A DNA stretch of 64,000 nucleotides from assembly GCA_037957365.1 (NCBI GenBank), contig JARHVA010000081.1, positions 7,049,501 to 7,113,500 on the forward strand. Direction: 5' to 3'. This document shows positions 21,993-32,830 of the stretch, piece after piece. A program made the translations under genes and the position numbers. Under the pieces are notes generated by a model, which was given only the letters and a program-made list of their open reading frames with translations, was not told the DNA's origin and ran no database searches. This stretch comes from Torreya grandis (Eukaryota > Streptophyta > Pinopsida > Cupressales > Taxaceae). Position 1 is the first letter of the stretch. Each line of letters opens with the position of its first letter.

Positions 21993-23281
21993 TGTTTCAA
22001 TTTATTTACTTCATTTCTTAGTTTTGAAATTAGATAAAAGAAAGTGAGTATTAGGTGTGTATATAAATACCTACTAGAATGTGCATGTTGATCCAAATGA
22101 ATGTGGTAACTCATCTTTGGCTAGGGAGGATTACCTGTAAATTATAAGAAAACTAGAATAGGATTTGTTAGATGGCTGGTTGAGTGGATTGCCTAGTATA
22201 TGCTAGATCTGAGAAGTGCAAGGATTTTTAGGAGGTTTTCAATCCACTTTTAATAAAATTAAGTTATAAATTATATAATAAATATACTTGTATTCAAATG
22301 ATAGGAAAGTAAGTGTGCAATAAAATAAATGGTGTACCTATATATCAAGGTTAGGTCTAGAAAAATAGAACAGATCCTGTAAAAAGATTAGAAACTAAAA
22401 GAGGTTTTGGTAGGGTGTCAAAGGGGTCCAAAATAGAAATCTATTATTTTTTATGATACTGAATATCAATGGTTTTGGGTGACTAATAATGGTTAGTCTA
22501 ATTGATGATGGTTCTATAACCAGTGATGGTTGCTAGAATCGATGATAGATACAACAACCAGCTACGATTACCTATGTGGAGCTAGGTAAGGTATGGAAAT
22601 GGAGTCAACATAATATGACTAATGGATAAAGGGTAAAATGGGAGTTTTTTGTGTAAGGGATGATGTATAGGTGGACTGATCTAAATAGGGAAGTTTAATA
22701 TAGAAATGAAATGCTAAAACAAAAACTAGAATACTTGTCTGATGTTAAATTGGAGATAGTAGAAACTTGAAAGGAGTTGGATAAAATAATGGTACTCTAT
22801 CCTTTTAAATTCATGCAAATAGAGTTTCAAGGTATTCAATTCCTACACAAAGAAAATAAGAGAGCTTGGATGTAGATTTTTGGATCCATAACTCTCCCAA
22901 GAGCCCTGTATTTATAACATAAAACTGCTAAGGAGAGGGAAGCTTCAGGGAATGTTGCTAAGTTAGGAGGGGATGAAGTTGCCTATTTTCATTCATTTTT
23001 AAAAGATAGTTTTAAATCACGTTTCCATTCTAGAGGATGCTTATCTTGAACAAAGCTAGAGATTCTTTAAAATTTTAAGGAAAGTTTTATGACCCCAATC
23101 ATCGATGGTCGAGGGGTCACGAGTAAATGGGTGAAAAGGTCCTAAACAAAGTGATGTGTTTTGGAGAGTTTTTGACATAATGATAGTAAACTTGGTGGTC
23201 CACTAGATGAAGAGTTAACTAAGGTTCCACAGGTCAACACAACATTGAAAACTATCAAGGTGTAGCTTTCAAGTGTCTACA
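21993..23281 (-). repeat. LTR shared by units A and B (1289 bp)
   Basis: On the minus strand it starts TGTAGACACTTGAAAGC at 23281 and ends ATTGAAACA at 21993. Immediately upstream (23282-23296) is the polypurine tract TAAAAAGGGGTAAAA, so it is the 3' LTR of unit B. Immediately downstream is gag of unit A, so it also serves as unit A's 5' LTR. It aligns over its length with the LTR at 39287-40604. It includes GATGGTT motif clusters (22455-22575) and a TATA box. Confidence 0.8.
22909..22916 (-). promoter_or_regulatory. TATA box of A/B LTR
   Basis: The minus strand reads TATAAATA about 365 bases after the LTR start, at the same place as in the B/C LTR. Confidence 0.5.
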
Positions 23282-25150
23282 TTTTACCCCTTTTTATTGT
23301 GTAGATTTTAGGTCAATAAGCCGTAGAACAAAAATGAGCTATCAACTGGTTAGGTTTGGTTTCCCTATGTATGGGAGATGATGTATTCCCCCTCAAACTA
23401 GGAGCTAATAAGGTGAAGGTAAAATTAGGTCAAGGTTTGATAAAAGGTGTAAGAAAGGTCATGAGGTTGGGCATTTAAGATGCAAATATGTGCATAAAAA
23501 TCTAACTATTTGTGATAGGCATGATCATACAAAGATAAATATTTCCATGTTGGTAATAATGAGGTCAGGGTATAGGATTAATGATAAGCTAGCTGATCCC
23601 TAGCATTGGGCAGAGGTGATTGGGTCATAATTTTCATGGGTCCTAGAAAAGGGTGGTGTTTATTTAGGTATCTAGGTTAGGAAGTACTCTCGAGAAAAAC
23701 ATAATGGGTTAGGTTACACATGAGGTGGTGCATAATGAAAAAATCCAACATGTCAAAATTGGTTAAGGTGGCTAGCATGAACAAAGCAAGGTTTTAGAAA
23801 GGTGTGTGAAGTTGGGACCATAGTCAAGGTAGGCAAAAGTAAATCGGTCAGGTGATTGGGTGGGTAGGGGGTGTCTAAGTTGACTCCTAATGCACTAGGC
23901 AAGAGGATGTTGCCTACATAGTCCCTATGGATAGTGGATCTAACATGGACTTCAGGACTAATGTAGTTCTTGAGAGGGAGAGGGTAACTCCTAAAAATGT
24001 CAAGGTAGGGTAATGAAAGGGTTGCCCCAGGTGGAGGTGGTGGTAGGTAGAAAAGTGTGGAAAAAATGGAGAAAGGCAATTAGTGAAGGTTAAGGACAAT
24101 TGGTGATGGTTAGGTAACCATATATGGTTAGATGTGATTGGTGATGGTTATGGTTAACTATTGATCGTTAGGTAACCATTGATGGCTGGGTGAAAACCCT
24201 AAAATCATGAATAAAAAGGTTAATAAGGGCCCATTTAGTTCTTATTTATAATTTGTGATTGGTCTATTCTAGGTGTTGGTATGAAAAGTGTCTATAAGTG
24301 TTTAAAAAGGTGGTGAGTTGGCTTAGAGGATTTTGGTGTGTGAAAGGGATGGTGGGGTTGAGATAGATGCAAGAAGGGATTTGGGACAAGTAGCTAGATG
24401 CGGATTGAGGTGATGCCATCGGTCATGAAATAAGGTAGGCAATGTTTGTTAATTTGGAAGGAATGTTAATATAACTAAGTAGGCTAAATTAAGGAAGAAT
24501 AGATGGGTAAATGTGGGGTTAGGGTGTGAGAATTGCCATTTTGTGTGTGAAAAAATAGGAGGTTTGTTTAGGGGGTAATAAGGGAAGGAGGAAGAGTTTA
24601 GGGAGGAAATTTGTAAGTAGTCATGTCTAGATAAAGAGACCAAGGATTTGAAAATGTGGTCAACAAATCAAGTCTCACTACTGGTGGTCACTGATAATGA
24701 CCATTAGTAGTTGTCCTTAATTGGTGATGGTTTCCCTAAGAGGCAAAAATGCCCAAGGAAACCATAAATGGTTGGGGATAAAAATTAGTGGTCGATGAGT
24801 GGGAGGAAAGGATTTGGATAGGGTGGGGATTGTGATGGAAAGGGAAGTGAAAGGGGTAGAGTTGGGATTGGGTAAGAGATGTGAGGGGATAGGATGTGGG
24901 TTGGGTTAGGATGAGATGGGAGGATAGAAGTGGAGTTTTAGGAAAATGAATGCATATATGAGTAGGTAATAGTTAGAGATAAAATATGGTAGAATAGGGT
25001 GTTGAAGGTATTAAATCATGTCGGTATGAGAATGTATGGAATAGTTATTACACATATAGGTAGCATTTAAAATAGGCTACTTATTTGATTTGTGATATGG
25101 CTATTGTTGTAGGTACAAGATCAAATCTAGTTACAATATTAAGTTCTTGA
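23282..25150 (-). other. Unit B 3' noncoding region, LTR-proximal part
   Basis: It starts with the polypurine tract (23282-23296) and aligns throughout with 40605-42470 of unit C. No coding capacity is visible on either strand. It contains clusters of GATGGTTA/TAACCAT motifs at 24083-24190 and 24670-24790. A G-rich plus strand from about 24820 to 24930 is conserved in unit C (42120-42240). Confidence 0.6.
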
Positions 25151-25546
25151 GATGTTCACAGAGGTGAGGGATGCCATGTCTGTAGAGGTCTAACGCCACA
25201 TGGAGGTAGTGGGCTTTAGAATGATGCACCACTACCAACGCTTGCCTAGAGATGCATTGATGATAGTTTCCCTCATAGAGAGATGGGATATATGAACTAA
25301 CACATTCTAGTTACCTAATGGAGATATGAGTATCCTATTAGAGGATATCCATAATATTACTTGAATACTAATACGAGGGGATCCTATTTATCACACAAAG
25401 AGTGATGAGATAGATTACCTGATGGGTTAGTTGTATAGAGCGGACAGAGCTCACACAAAGTTCCATGTAGGTGGCTTTATTATCAAGGCATTATATGTGA
25501 GGAATATATATGAGAGACATCTCTTGATGAAGATACAGTTAGCAGT

Positions 25547-26719
25547 TGTAAACACCTAAATTTGGCCACTGATAACCTCCAATCATGCTTTTGGCCAATT
25601 AACACCCAAAATGCATAATTTGGCCTAAAAACACTAAAACATGCTAAATGATGAGAAACTAACATATTAAAGTGCCAATTTTGGCCAAGGTATCCCTAAA
25701 TGGAGTAATGTAATTTATGGGCTAGCTAACTTTGATCAAATCATTCTGAGTCAAAATGCCAATTTTACACTTGGGTACTCTAGATTGTTATTTCCTATCA
25801 AATATTATGCACAAGATGCATACCTTGTTAATTTGTTCTCAGTAGCATACTAAATGGGATAATGGTTATAATGTATCTAACATATACTTCCAATTCCAAT
25901 CCAGTCAAATTTTAGACTAATAACAAGGCATTTTGATGAATTTATGTAATTTTTGCACAAAGTGCTTAATCATGTTGAAGAGCTAATTAATCCAAATCAA
26001 GGCCTAATAAAAAATTCCATGGAAACTTGTTGAATACTTATTTTTGGAAATGAATATTGAATATATGCATCATCAAATGACCTCATTTCTTTGGAAGACA
26101 TCCCTAGGCCATAAATGCCACAAATATCTAGATTCATGCCCTCCATGCCTCTTAATTGCCCCTTCTTCCAATGTCATGATGAGGATAATTACAAACCTAA
26201 TTCCAAAAATTGAGGATTTAATCCTCAACCACACATCTCAATCTTGAGATGGATGTTTAAATTTGATTCTGATCAAATCTAAAAATCTATAAATAGGAGG
26301 CCTCACAACATCATTTCTAAGTTATTTTGGTGCAAAGTTCTAATGCACAAATAATTCCAAAAGCTTCAAGCAACTAGTGTTACCATGTCAAATTGATTCC
26401 AAGCCAAGCCAAGACATAAGCCAAAGGTTGAAAGGAGAGATGAAGGTAGCCAAGCTTCCATTGCCAAGGACTTCATGATCATAAGTTGAGCATGCCACCA
26501 ATAATAAGGCATTTAGAGCATCCAAAGAAGGTGAAGGAATTATTGTGTTTTCATTCAATATCTTTTAGTTGTGTTTGTCATTTTATTTTGTTAAATAAGC
26601 TTTCCTTAGTGTCTAGGCCTAGAGATGTTATTATATTATCATGTTTATTTCATTTTTTTTTCATTTTGGAACTAACACAATACTAACCATCCTCTCTTGA
26701 GTCAAATTCCTAGATCATA
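25547..26719 (+). repeat. Solo LTR of the L family (1173 bp)
   Basis: It starts TGTAAACACCTAAATTTGGCC and ends CTAGATCATA; the final CA of the family reads TA. The flanks GCAGT (25542-25546) and GTGGT (26720-26724) look like a decayed 5-bp target duplication, and removing the LTR plus one copy gives exactly the spacing in the empty site of unit C near 42825. Homologous LTRs: 53120-54287, 61061-61402, 12958-13520. With no internal region, it is most simply a product of LTR-LTR recombination. Confidence 0.85.
26287..26296 (+). promoter_or_regulatory. TATA box of solo LTR
   Basis: CTATAAATAG followed by GAGGCCT, about 740 bases into the LTR, is conserved in all L-family copies that include this part. 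Confidence 0.6.
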
Positions 26720-27500
26720 GTGGTGACATGTTTTGCATTGCCGGATTCAGTAGGAGGGAGATTTCCTTGTATGTTTCTATGGATGTTGGTAGAGTTCATA
26801 TTTGGGAGGATAATATTTGGATGGGGATATGTATTTTTAGTTCATATGTATATGGAGTTATAAGGTTTCAAAGTTCATAGGCATTGCAGTATTAGCATTG
26901 GATTTATTTTACATTGTTGGGCATATGAGCACATACGTGTGCTGAGACCATTGGGCCTGATTATGGATGTATATCTATCAAAAAACTATAGGGTGGGATT
27001 TTTGAGATGGAGGAGAGGAGGTGTGATCATAGGATTAGGTGGTAGCACAAGGGATCTAGAGTGGTTTTAGGGTGCTTTGGAGAGTTTTGCACTAGCAGAT
27101 ATAGTATGGAGGCCATATATGACTTGACCTATATACGATGGATACATGCAACATACATACAATTTATAGAGCCAAAGATGGGTAAATGGTAGATGAGATG
27201 GTGAGATAGATCTCATTACCATGGAAGAAGTGTGATGATAGTTTGGACTCCAACAAGGTATTCCACTAGATTTTCCTCATTATAGAAGAGAGGATGCCAA
27301 GTTCTTATTATTAGAGCCACAGCCTCATGAGGAGGTATTAAATTATGAGGACCTTTTTGATAGGGTGAGAGATGATGATAGTGTTGCTATAGATTATCTA
27401 ACATGGTTTCAAGGTATATATGTGGCAGTAGACTTTGGTTAGGGAGATGGAGGCTAGGGGCCTATGGATGTTGACCCAATAGGAGTACTAGCATAGGGTG

Positions 27501-28152
27501 GCCCACAGGCAATGGTAGCACTTGCAGTGATGTAGGATTAGATAGCCAATTTGTAGTGGTAAATTACCACTCTTTAAGGATGATATCCACTCTTCAAGAT
27601 CAGCTAGGAGGAGTGACAATATAGAGAGACCAAGTACATTCATAGGTCACCATTTTATAGGGTTAGGTGGCCACATTACATGGTTAAGTGGCTAGTTTAA
27701 GGGGATAAATTATGTTGGTAAGAGGAGATTAGGATCAAGTGAGGACCTCGCTTGGCTTGGTGACATAGGAGAGAGACTCTCTAAAGTAGACAGGGGGTAA
27801 TGGTGGCACCACTAGGTTTTGTGACACAAGTTAGTTATCTAGCGGCCATATAGGAATTGCACTATTATGAGGGCATAATGTTAGCATAGTGTCCTAATGA
27901 GCTGAGGTGGGGAGAGTATCAAGTGGGTTTAGTAGGTGGTGTAGTGATTGTGGCCCCAGGTTACTAGGCTATGGTAGTGGGCTTGTCAATAGGGCCTCCA
28001 CTAGGGACAGGTGTGGATGGGGCCAATAACAGCCATGTAGGTGCTCCTAGGTCATGATGATGTATATGTGTTTTGATATTTTTGATACTAGCCTACATGT
28101 CGAGATGTGAGATCTATATGTGAATGATGTATATGTATCATTTGGTACTATG

Positions 28153-28155
<3 letters not shown>
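27501..28155 (+). other. Possible C-terminal extension of PMD copy 1
   Basis: This plus-strand stretch still aligns with unit C (43571-44246) but no frame stays open for more than about 50 codons. CAG- and CAA-derived stops suggest a Gln-rich tail, which I cannot confirm. No other feature is visible. Confidence 0.3.
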
Positions 28156-28236
<81 letters not shown>

Positions 28237-28340
28237 ATATGTATATGTATATGTATATATATATACATATATATATATAGATATATATATATATATATAC
28301 ATACATATATATATACATATATATATACACATATATATTG
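28156..28340. repeat. Compound (GT)n / (AT)n microsatellite
   Basis: About 38 uninterrupted GT repeats (28156-28232) are followed by GTATAT, then AT-rich dinucleotide repeats to about 28340. The same locus in unit C (44247-44260) has only about six GT repeats and no AT tract. The long open frames across it are artefacts of the repeat. Confidence 0.95.
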
Positions 28341-28557
28341 ATTATGATTCTATGTTTATTCATGTTGAAGTATTTATTATGACATTATTTTATTCATGGT
28401 ATTAGGTATGATTTTATTTACATATGATGATGATGTTTTGATGATTTAATCATAATGTAATTTTGTATGATTATTTTGATGTTATGGTTTATGGATTATT
28501 GTTATACTATTATTAGCTATGTTGTTTACACATGATGTTAATTTTGCATATGTTCAG
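28341..28557. other. AT-rich spacer in unit B 3' region
   Basis: AT-rich DNA with repeated TTATGATG-like words aligns with 44265-44450 of unit C. No gene or motif is recognised. Confidence 0.4.
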
Positions 28558-28760
28558 GGAAAAATATTAAATAAAAATGTGATGTTTGGTTAATGATCAA
28601 AATGTTAAATAAAATGTGATGTTTGGTAAATGGATACAAGGATATGGGTGTGGCATAAGTAATGGTAACATTTAAATAAAATTTTGATGTTTGGTTAATG
28701 ATCAAAATGTTAAATAAAATCTGATGTTAAATTAATGAACAAAATGTTAAATAAAATGTG
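28558..28760. repeat. AT-rich tandem repeat, AAATGTTAAATAAAATGTGATG units
   Basis: Four diverged copies start near 28560, 28605, 28665 and 28710, plus a partial near 28742. The core is GTTAAATAAAATGTGATGTTT with a TGGTTAATGATCAAA linker. Unit C has two copies (44455-44515). It adjoins the conserved inverted-repeat block. Confidence 0.7.
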
Positions 28761-29123
28761 ATGTTTAGTTAATGGATATGAGGATATGGGTGTTTCATAG
28801 GTAAGGGCAACATTTACATCAACATGTTTGGATAAGACAAAGAACATGGTGCCTTTTGCTAGTGAGAACCGAATAATAAGAATCCATAGATGGATCGACT
28901 TAGTGAACACAAACACATCAAATATATCATAAGAGTGTGTTTTATTAAGAAAATATGCATCTTGACCACTTCGTGCCAAGTAAGCTCATAGTCCCTTAGG
29001 TGTGATTAGGATGTGGATGGTAGGTAAGGGTGAAATGTTAGAGTGGAGTCATTGGATTTTCCATAGATGACCAAAGAACTTTAGTAGACAAGTCTATGCC
29101 TTTTGTATGTTTTATTATAATGG

Positions 29124-29314
29124 GTACACTGATCAATAAGAGAAGTCTACTCATGCCTATATAAGAGCTGATTATGTCTTGATTGAGATAAATAGGTAGA
29201 TTGATCGATACGAGAAGTCTACAAATGGAAAATATAAGAGCCAATTATGACTTATTGATTTTTATTATTGTTATTGATTTAATTTTGTTGAAGCTAATTG
29301 ATGTGGGAAGCTTC
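29124..29314. repeat. Small inverted repeats, unit B
   Basis: Three stem-loops with 13-base loops lie at 29124-29150 (GTACACT/AGTCTAC, one mismatch), 29196-29222 (GTAGATT/AGTCTAC, one G:T) and 29290-29314 (GAAGCT/AGCTTC, perfect). The loops resemble GATCGATACGAGA. They are conserved in units A and C. Confidence 0.65.
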
Positions 29315-29330
29315 TAATGAATATTGTTTA

Positions 29331-29433
29331 GCCATCCTTCAAGGGAGTGATCTAAGAATTATTGTGCATAGCTATTCTTTAAGGGATCATTATTTTTTTT
29401 ATGGGGAAGATGTCCTTTGAGGGAGTAGTCTAC
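29331..29433. repeat. Three ATCCTTCAAGGGAGT repeats, unit B
   Basis: Copies lie at 29331-29354, 29370-29390 and 29410-29433, about 38-40 bases apart. Each pairs a TCCTTC or TCCTTTG half with AAGGGA or GAGGGAGT, then ATCTA or GTCTA. Matching trios are at 14080-14219 and 45081-45188. Confidence 0.6.
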
Positions 29434-29739
29434 CATGTATTTTGGATATATGGATATGTTTTAAGCTAAAATTAAACATGGACAATTCTATCTAGGTTTG
29501 AAAGTTCTACCCATGTAGAAGCAATACCTTGGCACAAAAGGTTCATTAGAGGAAGGGGATTTGAAAAATAATTGACCATGGGATTCTATATAGTAAAATA
29601 TGAAAAGAACCCATGAGAACCATGCTATGGGTAGAGTCAAGGTACCCATACTTAGGATTAGGCTATGACTGTGATGGAGGAATCACATGGTAATATATAA
29701 TCAATTGATCCCAAAAGGGGTAGAAAGGAAATGAGGTGG

Positions 29740-31010
29740 AATAAGGTTAATGAGCCAATGAGATAAGCTTCAGTTTTGACCCTTATTTTAAAAATTAAAG
29801 AGATGCAAATATGAATCATTAATGGGTTCAGGATCTAGCTTGCCCTCAAGAGAGGACAATTGATAAGCATCTAATCTATACTTATGGGTTATAATGTAAG
29901 GTACTAACTAGTTAAAAGAAAACTTGCCCTTTTTGATCTTCTCCATATTAGTGATGTGCTAGTTTTACTTGAGGATGAGATATCTAATTTTCAATTCTCA
30001 CGTTTTTATATGTTTATTATATGCTCATTTGATATGCTCTTGATAAATGTGAAGGTGATTAAGGGAAACAAGGTGATGTTCATTGAGTAACTCAAGGTGT
30101 ATGAGGCATTCTTAATGATAGTCATTTTCAAAAATAATCTCATGCAAAGATATGTGGAGAGATGGAATTTGGACTTCAAGAGGTAGAATAGCCTCAACTC
30201 TAAATACAAGAGAAAAAGGTGTAGCACCCATAGCAATTTAGATACTAGTGCAGTAAGCCCATAAACAAAATGGGATATGGAGGTGCTAATCTTTACCTAA
30301 GGCACTGACTACCTTAGTGAGCATTTTGATGAGGGTTTTTTTGGAAGACTCAACCTATCCATTAGCTTGTGGATGATAAGGCAAGGAGAATCTTAATTCA
30401 ATACCAAAAGCATTGCAAAGTTCTTGGACTTTTTTATTCTTAAAAGATTTTTTGTTATCAGTGATGATCTTATGAAGAACATCAAAATGGAAAATAATGT
30501 GGTGGTTGATGAAATCAATGATTTTTTTGGCTCTGATTGAGATTAGTGCAATGGATTCCACCCATTTGGTGAAATATTCCATTATGGTGATGATATATTG
30601 ATGTCATTGTGAGGAATGTGGATTGATTTCTCTAATAAGATCAAGACCCCATTGTGAGAATGACTAATAGTCATTTGAAACCTGAAGACCATGAGGAGGT
30701 GCATGATGAAGGTTAGCATGTTGTTGAAATTTGATGCATTTTTTGACATATTCATAACAATCTTGATTAAGCATGGGCCAGTAATAGCCTAAATGGAGGA
30801 TATGTTTGGCAATAGCCAAACCACTGAAGTACCCACCACAGATGTTGTCATGTGTTTCTTTAATAGCATGAGAAGCCTCATGACTGTGAAGGCAACAAAG
30901 GAGAAAGCCATCAAATCCTCACCTATAAATAATTCCCCTAATATTAAGTAATGAGAGGTGTTTTGAATGAAATATCTAAGAGCATTCCTAGAAAGATCTT
31001 AAGGGAGGAT
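29740..31010 (-). pseudogene. Unit B integrase
   Basis: Minus-strand order: an HH-CC zinc region (HEASHAIKETHD, KKCIKFQ, where one Cys reads Phe) near 30750-30880; WGLDLIREINPHSS (first Asp) near 30650; then FTKWVESIALISI, DVLHKIITDNKKSFKNKKVQ (second Asp) and LPYHPQANG at 30355-30582, VES (Glu) just after. HIPFCLWAYCTSI follows, with a C-terminal tail ending YRLDAYQLSSLEGKLDP near 29850. The catalytic D, D and E remain readable. Stops and frameshifts inactivate it. Confidence 0.8.
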
Positions 31011-31179
31011 ACCAACGTTAAGGTAATTAAATATTTGATAATACCAAATTTTTGAAGATGATGTTTCTATTCAATAAATGGTAGGAAAATTAGGATTGAG
31101 GTAGGATGGTATAATTAAATGGTGGATGGTGACAAATAGTTTAGATTCAATGGGTTGAGATGGAATTTGGGATGCAAGG

Positions 31180-31570
31180 GAAGCCATTGTGTCCACAAAT
31201 TTGTTGGTAGAATGAGGGACTGATTAGATAATATAGTGGTCAAATGATGTTAATAGTTTGTTGAAAAGTTATTTATACTTTATAATACCATCATTTTTGA
31301 ATTGATAGGCTCCTATGACTTGGTTGATAATAAGTTGAGAGTCTCCAAAGATGCTAATTATTTTGATTCTTAAAGCTAGAACGGTTTGGAGACCTATAAC
31401 CAAGGCTTCATATTCAGCTATATTATTGGTGCATTTGAAATCAAGTTTGAAAGATAGAGGAAGAGGTTCCCCATTAAGGGGAATGAGAATTAAGCTAGCA
31501 CCCCCACCATTTTTACATTTAGATCCATCAAAATACATAATCATTTGGTAGGTGGTTTCTTCTGAAGAAA
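31180..31570 (-). pseudogene. Unit B archaeal-type RNase H
   Basis: Blocks are MIMYFDGSKCKNGGGASLIL, LPLSFKLDFKCTNNIAEYEA, ISIFGDSQLIINQVIGAYQF and NKFVDTMASLAS: catalytic D, E, D, D all present. The frame is open from 31655 to 31269, so this is among the best preserved pol domains in the array. It lies between gypsy RNase H and integrase, the standard Tat position, unlike element E. Confidence 0.8.
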
Positions 31571-32830
31571 GGGTAGTTATAAACTCATCTAGAAAGGTAA
31601 GATGAGGAGTTTGATTATCAAGGAGTGAAGCTTCAGCTAGTTGGTCCACAATCACCTATCCCTTAATGGACTTTTGTAGAAGAAACTCAAGATTGAACTC
31701 CACTAATAACATGACCCAGTTGGCCATGCATTGGTTTTGATATGGCTTGGAGTGCATATACTTGAGGGGATCAGTGTTAGTAATGACATAATTTTTATGG
31801 TTAAGAAGATAGCAACAAAGTTTAGAGGTGATAAAAACTAAGGCAAGGCAAAGTTTTTTTATATGGGTGTATCAGGGTTTATAGTCAATGATGGTGTGGT
31901 TGATTTAATAAATGACTTGCTCCTTATTTTTGTCATCATGATGAGTGAGCATGGCCCCCAAGGAATGATCGGTGGTAGATATGTATAGATGAAAAGGTTT
32001 ATCCTCTTTTAGATGAATAAGGACTAGTAGAGAGAGAGATATTATTTAATTGCATCAAAGGCATGTTGACATTCTTTGGTCCATTTAAAGGAGGTGTCTT
32101 TTTTAAGGAGGTGATGAAAAGGTTAACAGTGATTAGATAGTTGGGATATAAAGTGGTGGATTGATTGAATTTTACCTTGCAAGCTATGAAGTTGTTTCAA
32201 GTTAGTAGGTGGAGGCATTTCTAGAATGGATCAAAAATTTGTAGGGTCTATTTCTATTCCATGGAGGTAAATAATAAATCCCAAGAGTTTTCTTGATAAG
32301 ACCTCAAAGGTGAATTTCTTTGGGTTGAGCCTAACATGATAATGGATAAGTATTTCAAAGATGATAGCGAGAATAGCAAGGTGATCTTTATGGTGCTTAG
32401 ATTTACTAATTAGATCATTTACATAATCTTCAACTATTTTATGGATGAGGTCATCAAATATGTAAGCCATGACCTAATGATAAGTGGCTCCCACATTCTT
32501 TAGGCCAAAGGAAATGACATAATAGAAGAAAGTTTCCCATGGGGTGAAAAGATGTTTTATGTTGATCTTGAAGGGAAATCAAGATTTGGTTGTATCTTGA
32601 GAATCCATCCATAAGGGATAGAATTTCATGTCTAGTAGTGAGATCAATAAGTTGGTCTATGTTAGGTAGGGAAAATTCATCTTTGGGGCATGCAAGGTTA
32701 AAGTCATGGAAATATAACAAAAGGTAATGTCCCCTAGTGGGTTTGGTAACAAGAATGATATTAGAGACCCATTGTGGGTAGTCAATGGGTTGAATGAAGT
32801 TGACAGATAGAAGGCATTGAAGTTATTCTT
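31571..32830 (-). pseudogene. Unit B reverse transcriptase and gypsy RNase H
   Basis: RT starts near FIQPIDYPQWVSNIILVTKP (32740-32830). FHDFNLACPKDEFSLPNIDQ and EILSLMDGFSRYNQILI follow at 32454-32720. A frameshift then leads to MAYIFDDLIHKIVEDYVNDL, where codons 32414-32425 read YVND, one G-to-A change from YVDD. The thumb (RLNPKKFTFEVLSRKLLGFI, GIEIDP) and connection follow. RNase H remnants at 31700-31900 include HKNYVITNTDPLKYMHSK-type sequence. Inactive. Confidence 0.8.

Larger units (their letters stand above)
25151..27500 (+). pseudogene. Antisense plant mobile domain (PMD) gene, copy 1
   Basis: The plus strand, antisense to the element, encodes a PMD-type protein. Before the solo LTR: SLIERWDI, a stop, TNTF, a stop, LPNGDMSILLEDIHNIT, then ILIRGDPIYHTKSDEIDYLM and FHVGGFIIKALYVRNIYERH. 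After it: GGRFPCMFLWMLVEFIFGRI, IGFILHCWAYEHIRVLRP, WRPYMT. These match the hallmarks of the domain (erWd..TntFhlp.GEm.itLeDv and l..WAyEri...rP). Host PMD proteins act in nuclear gene silencing; PMD and other extra antisense frames are known in Tat-lineage elements. Stops throughout and the LTR insertion make it dead. The start and end of the frame are approximate. Confidence 0.75.

Noticed and set aside
28047..28405. Several overlapping open frames of 64-82 codons on both strands
   Set aside because: They are translations of the GT/AT microsatellite (alternating Cys-Val, His-Thr or Tyr-Ile) and carry no gene signal.
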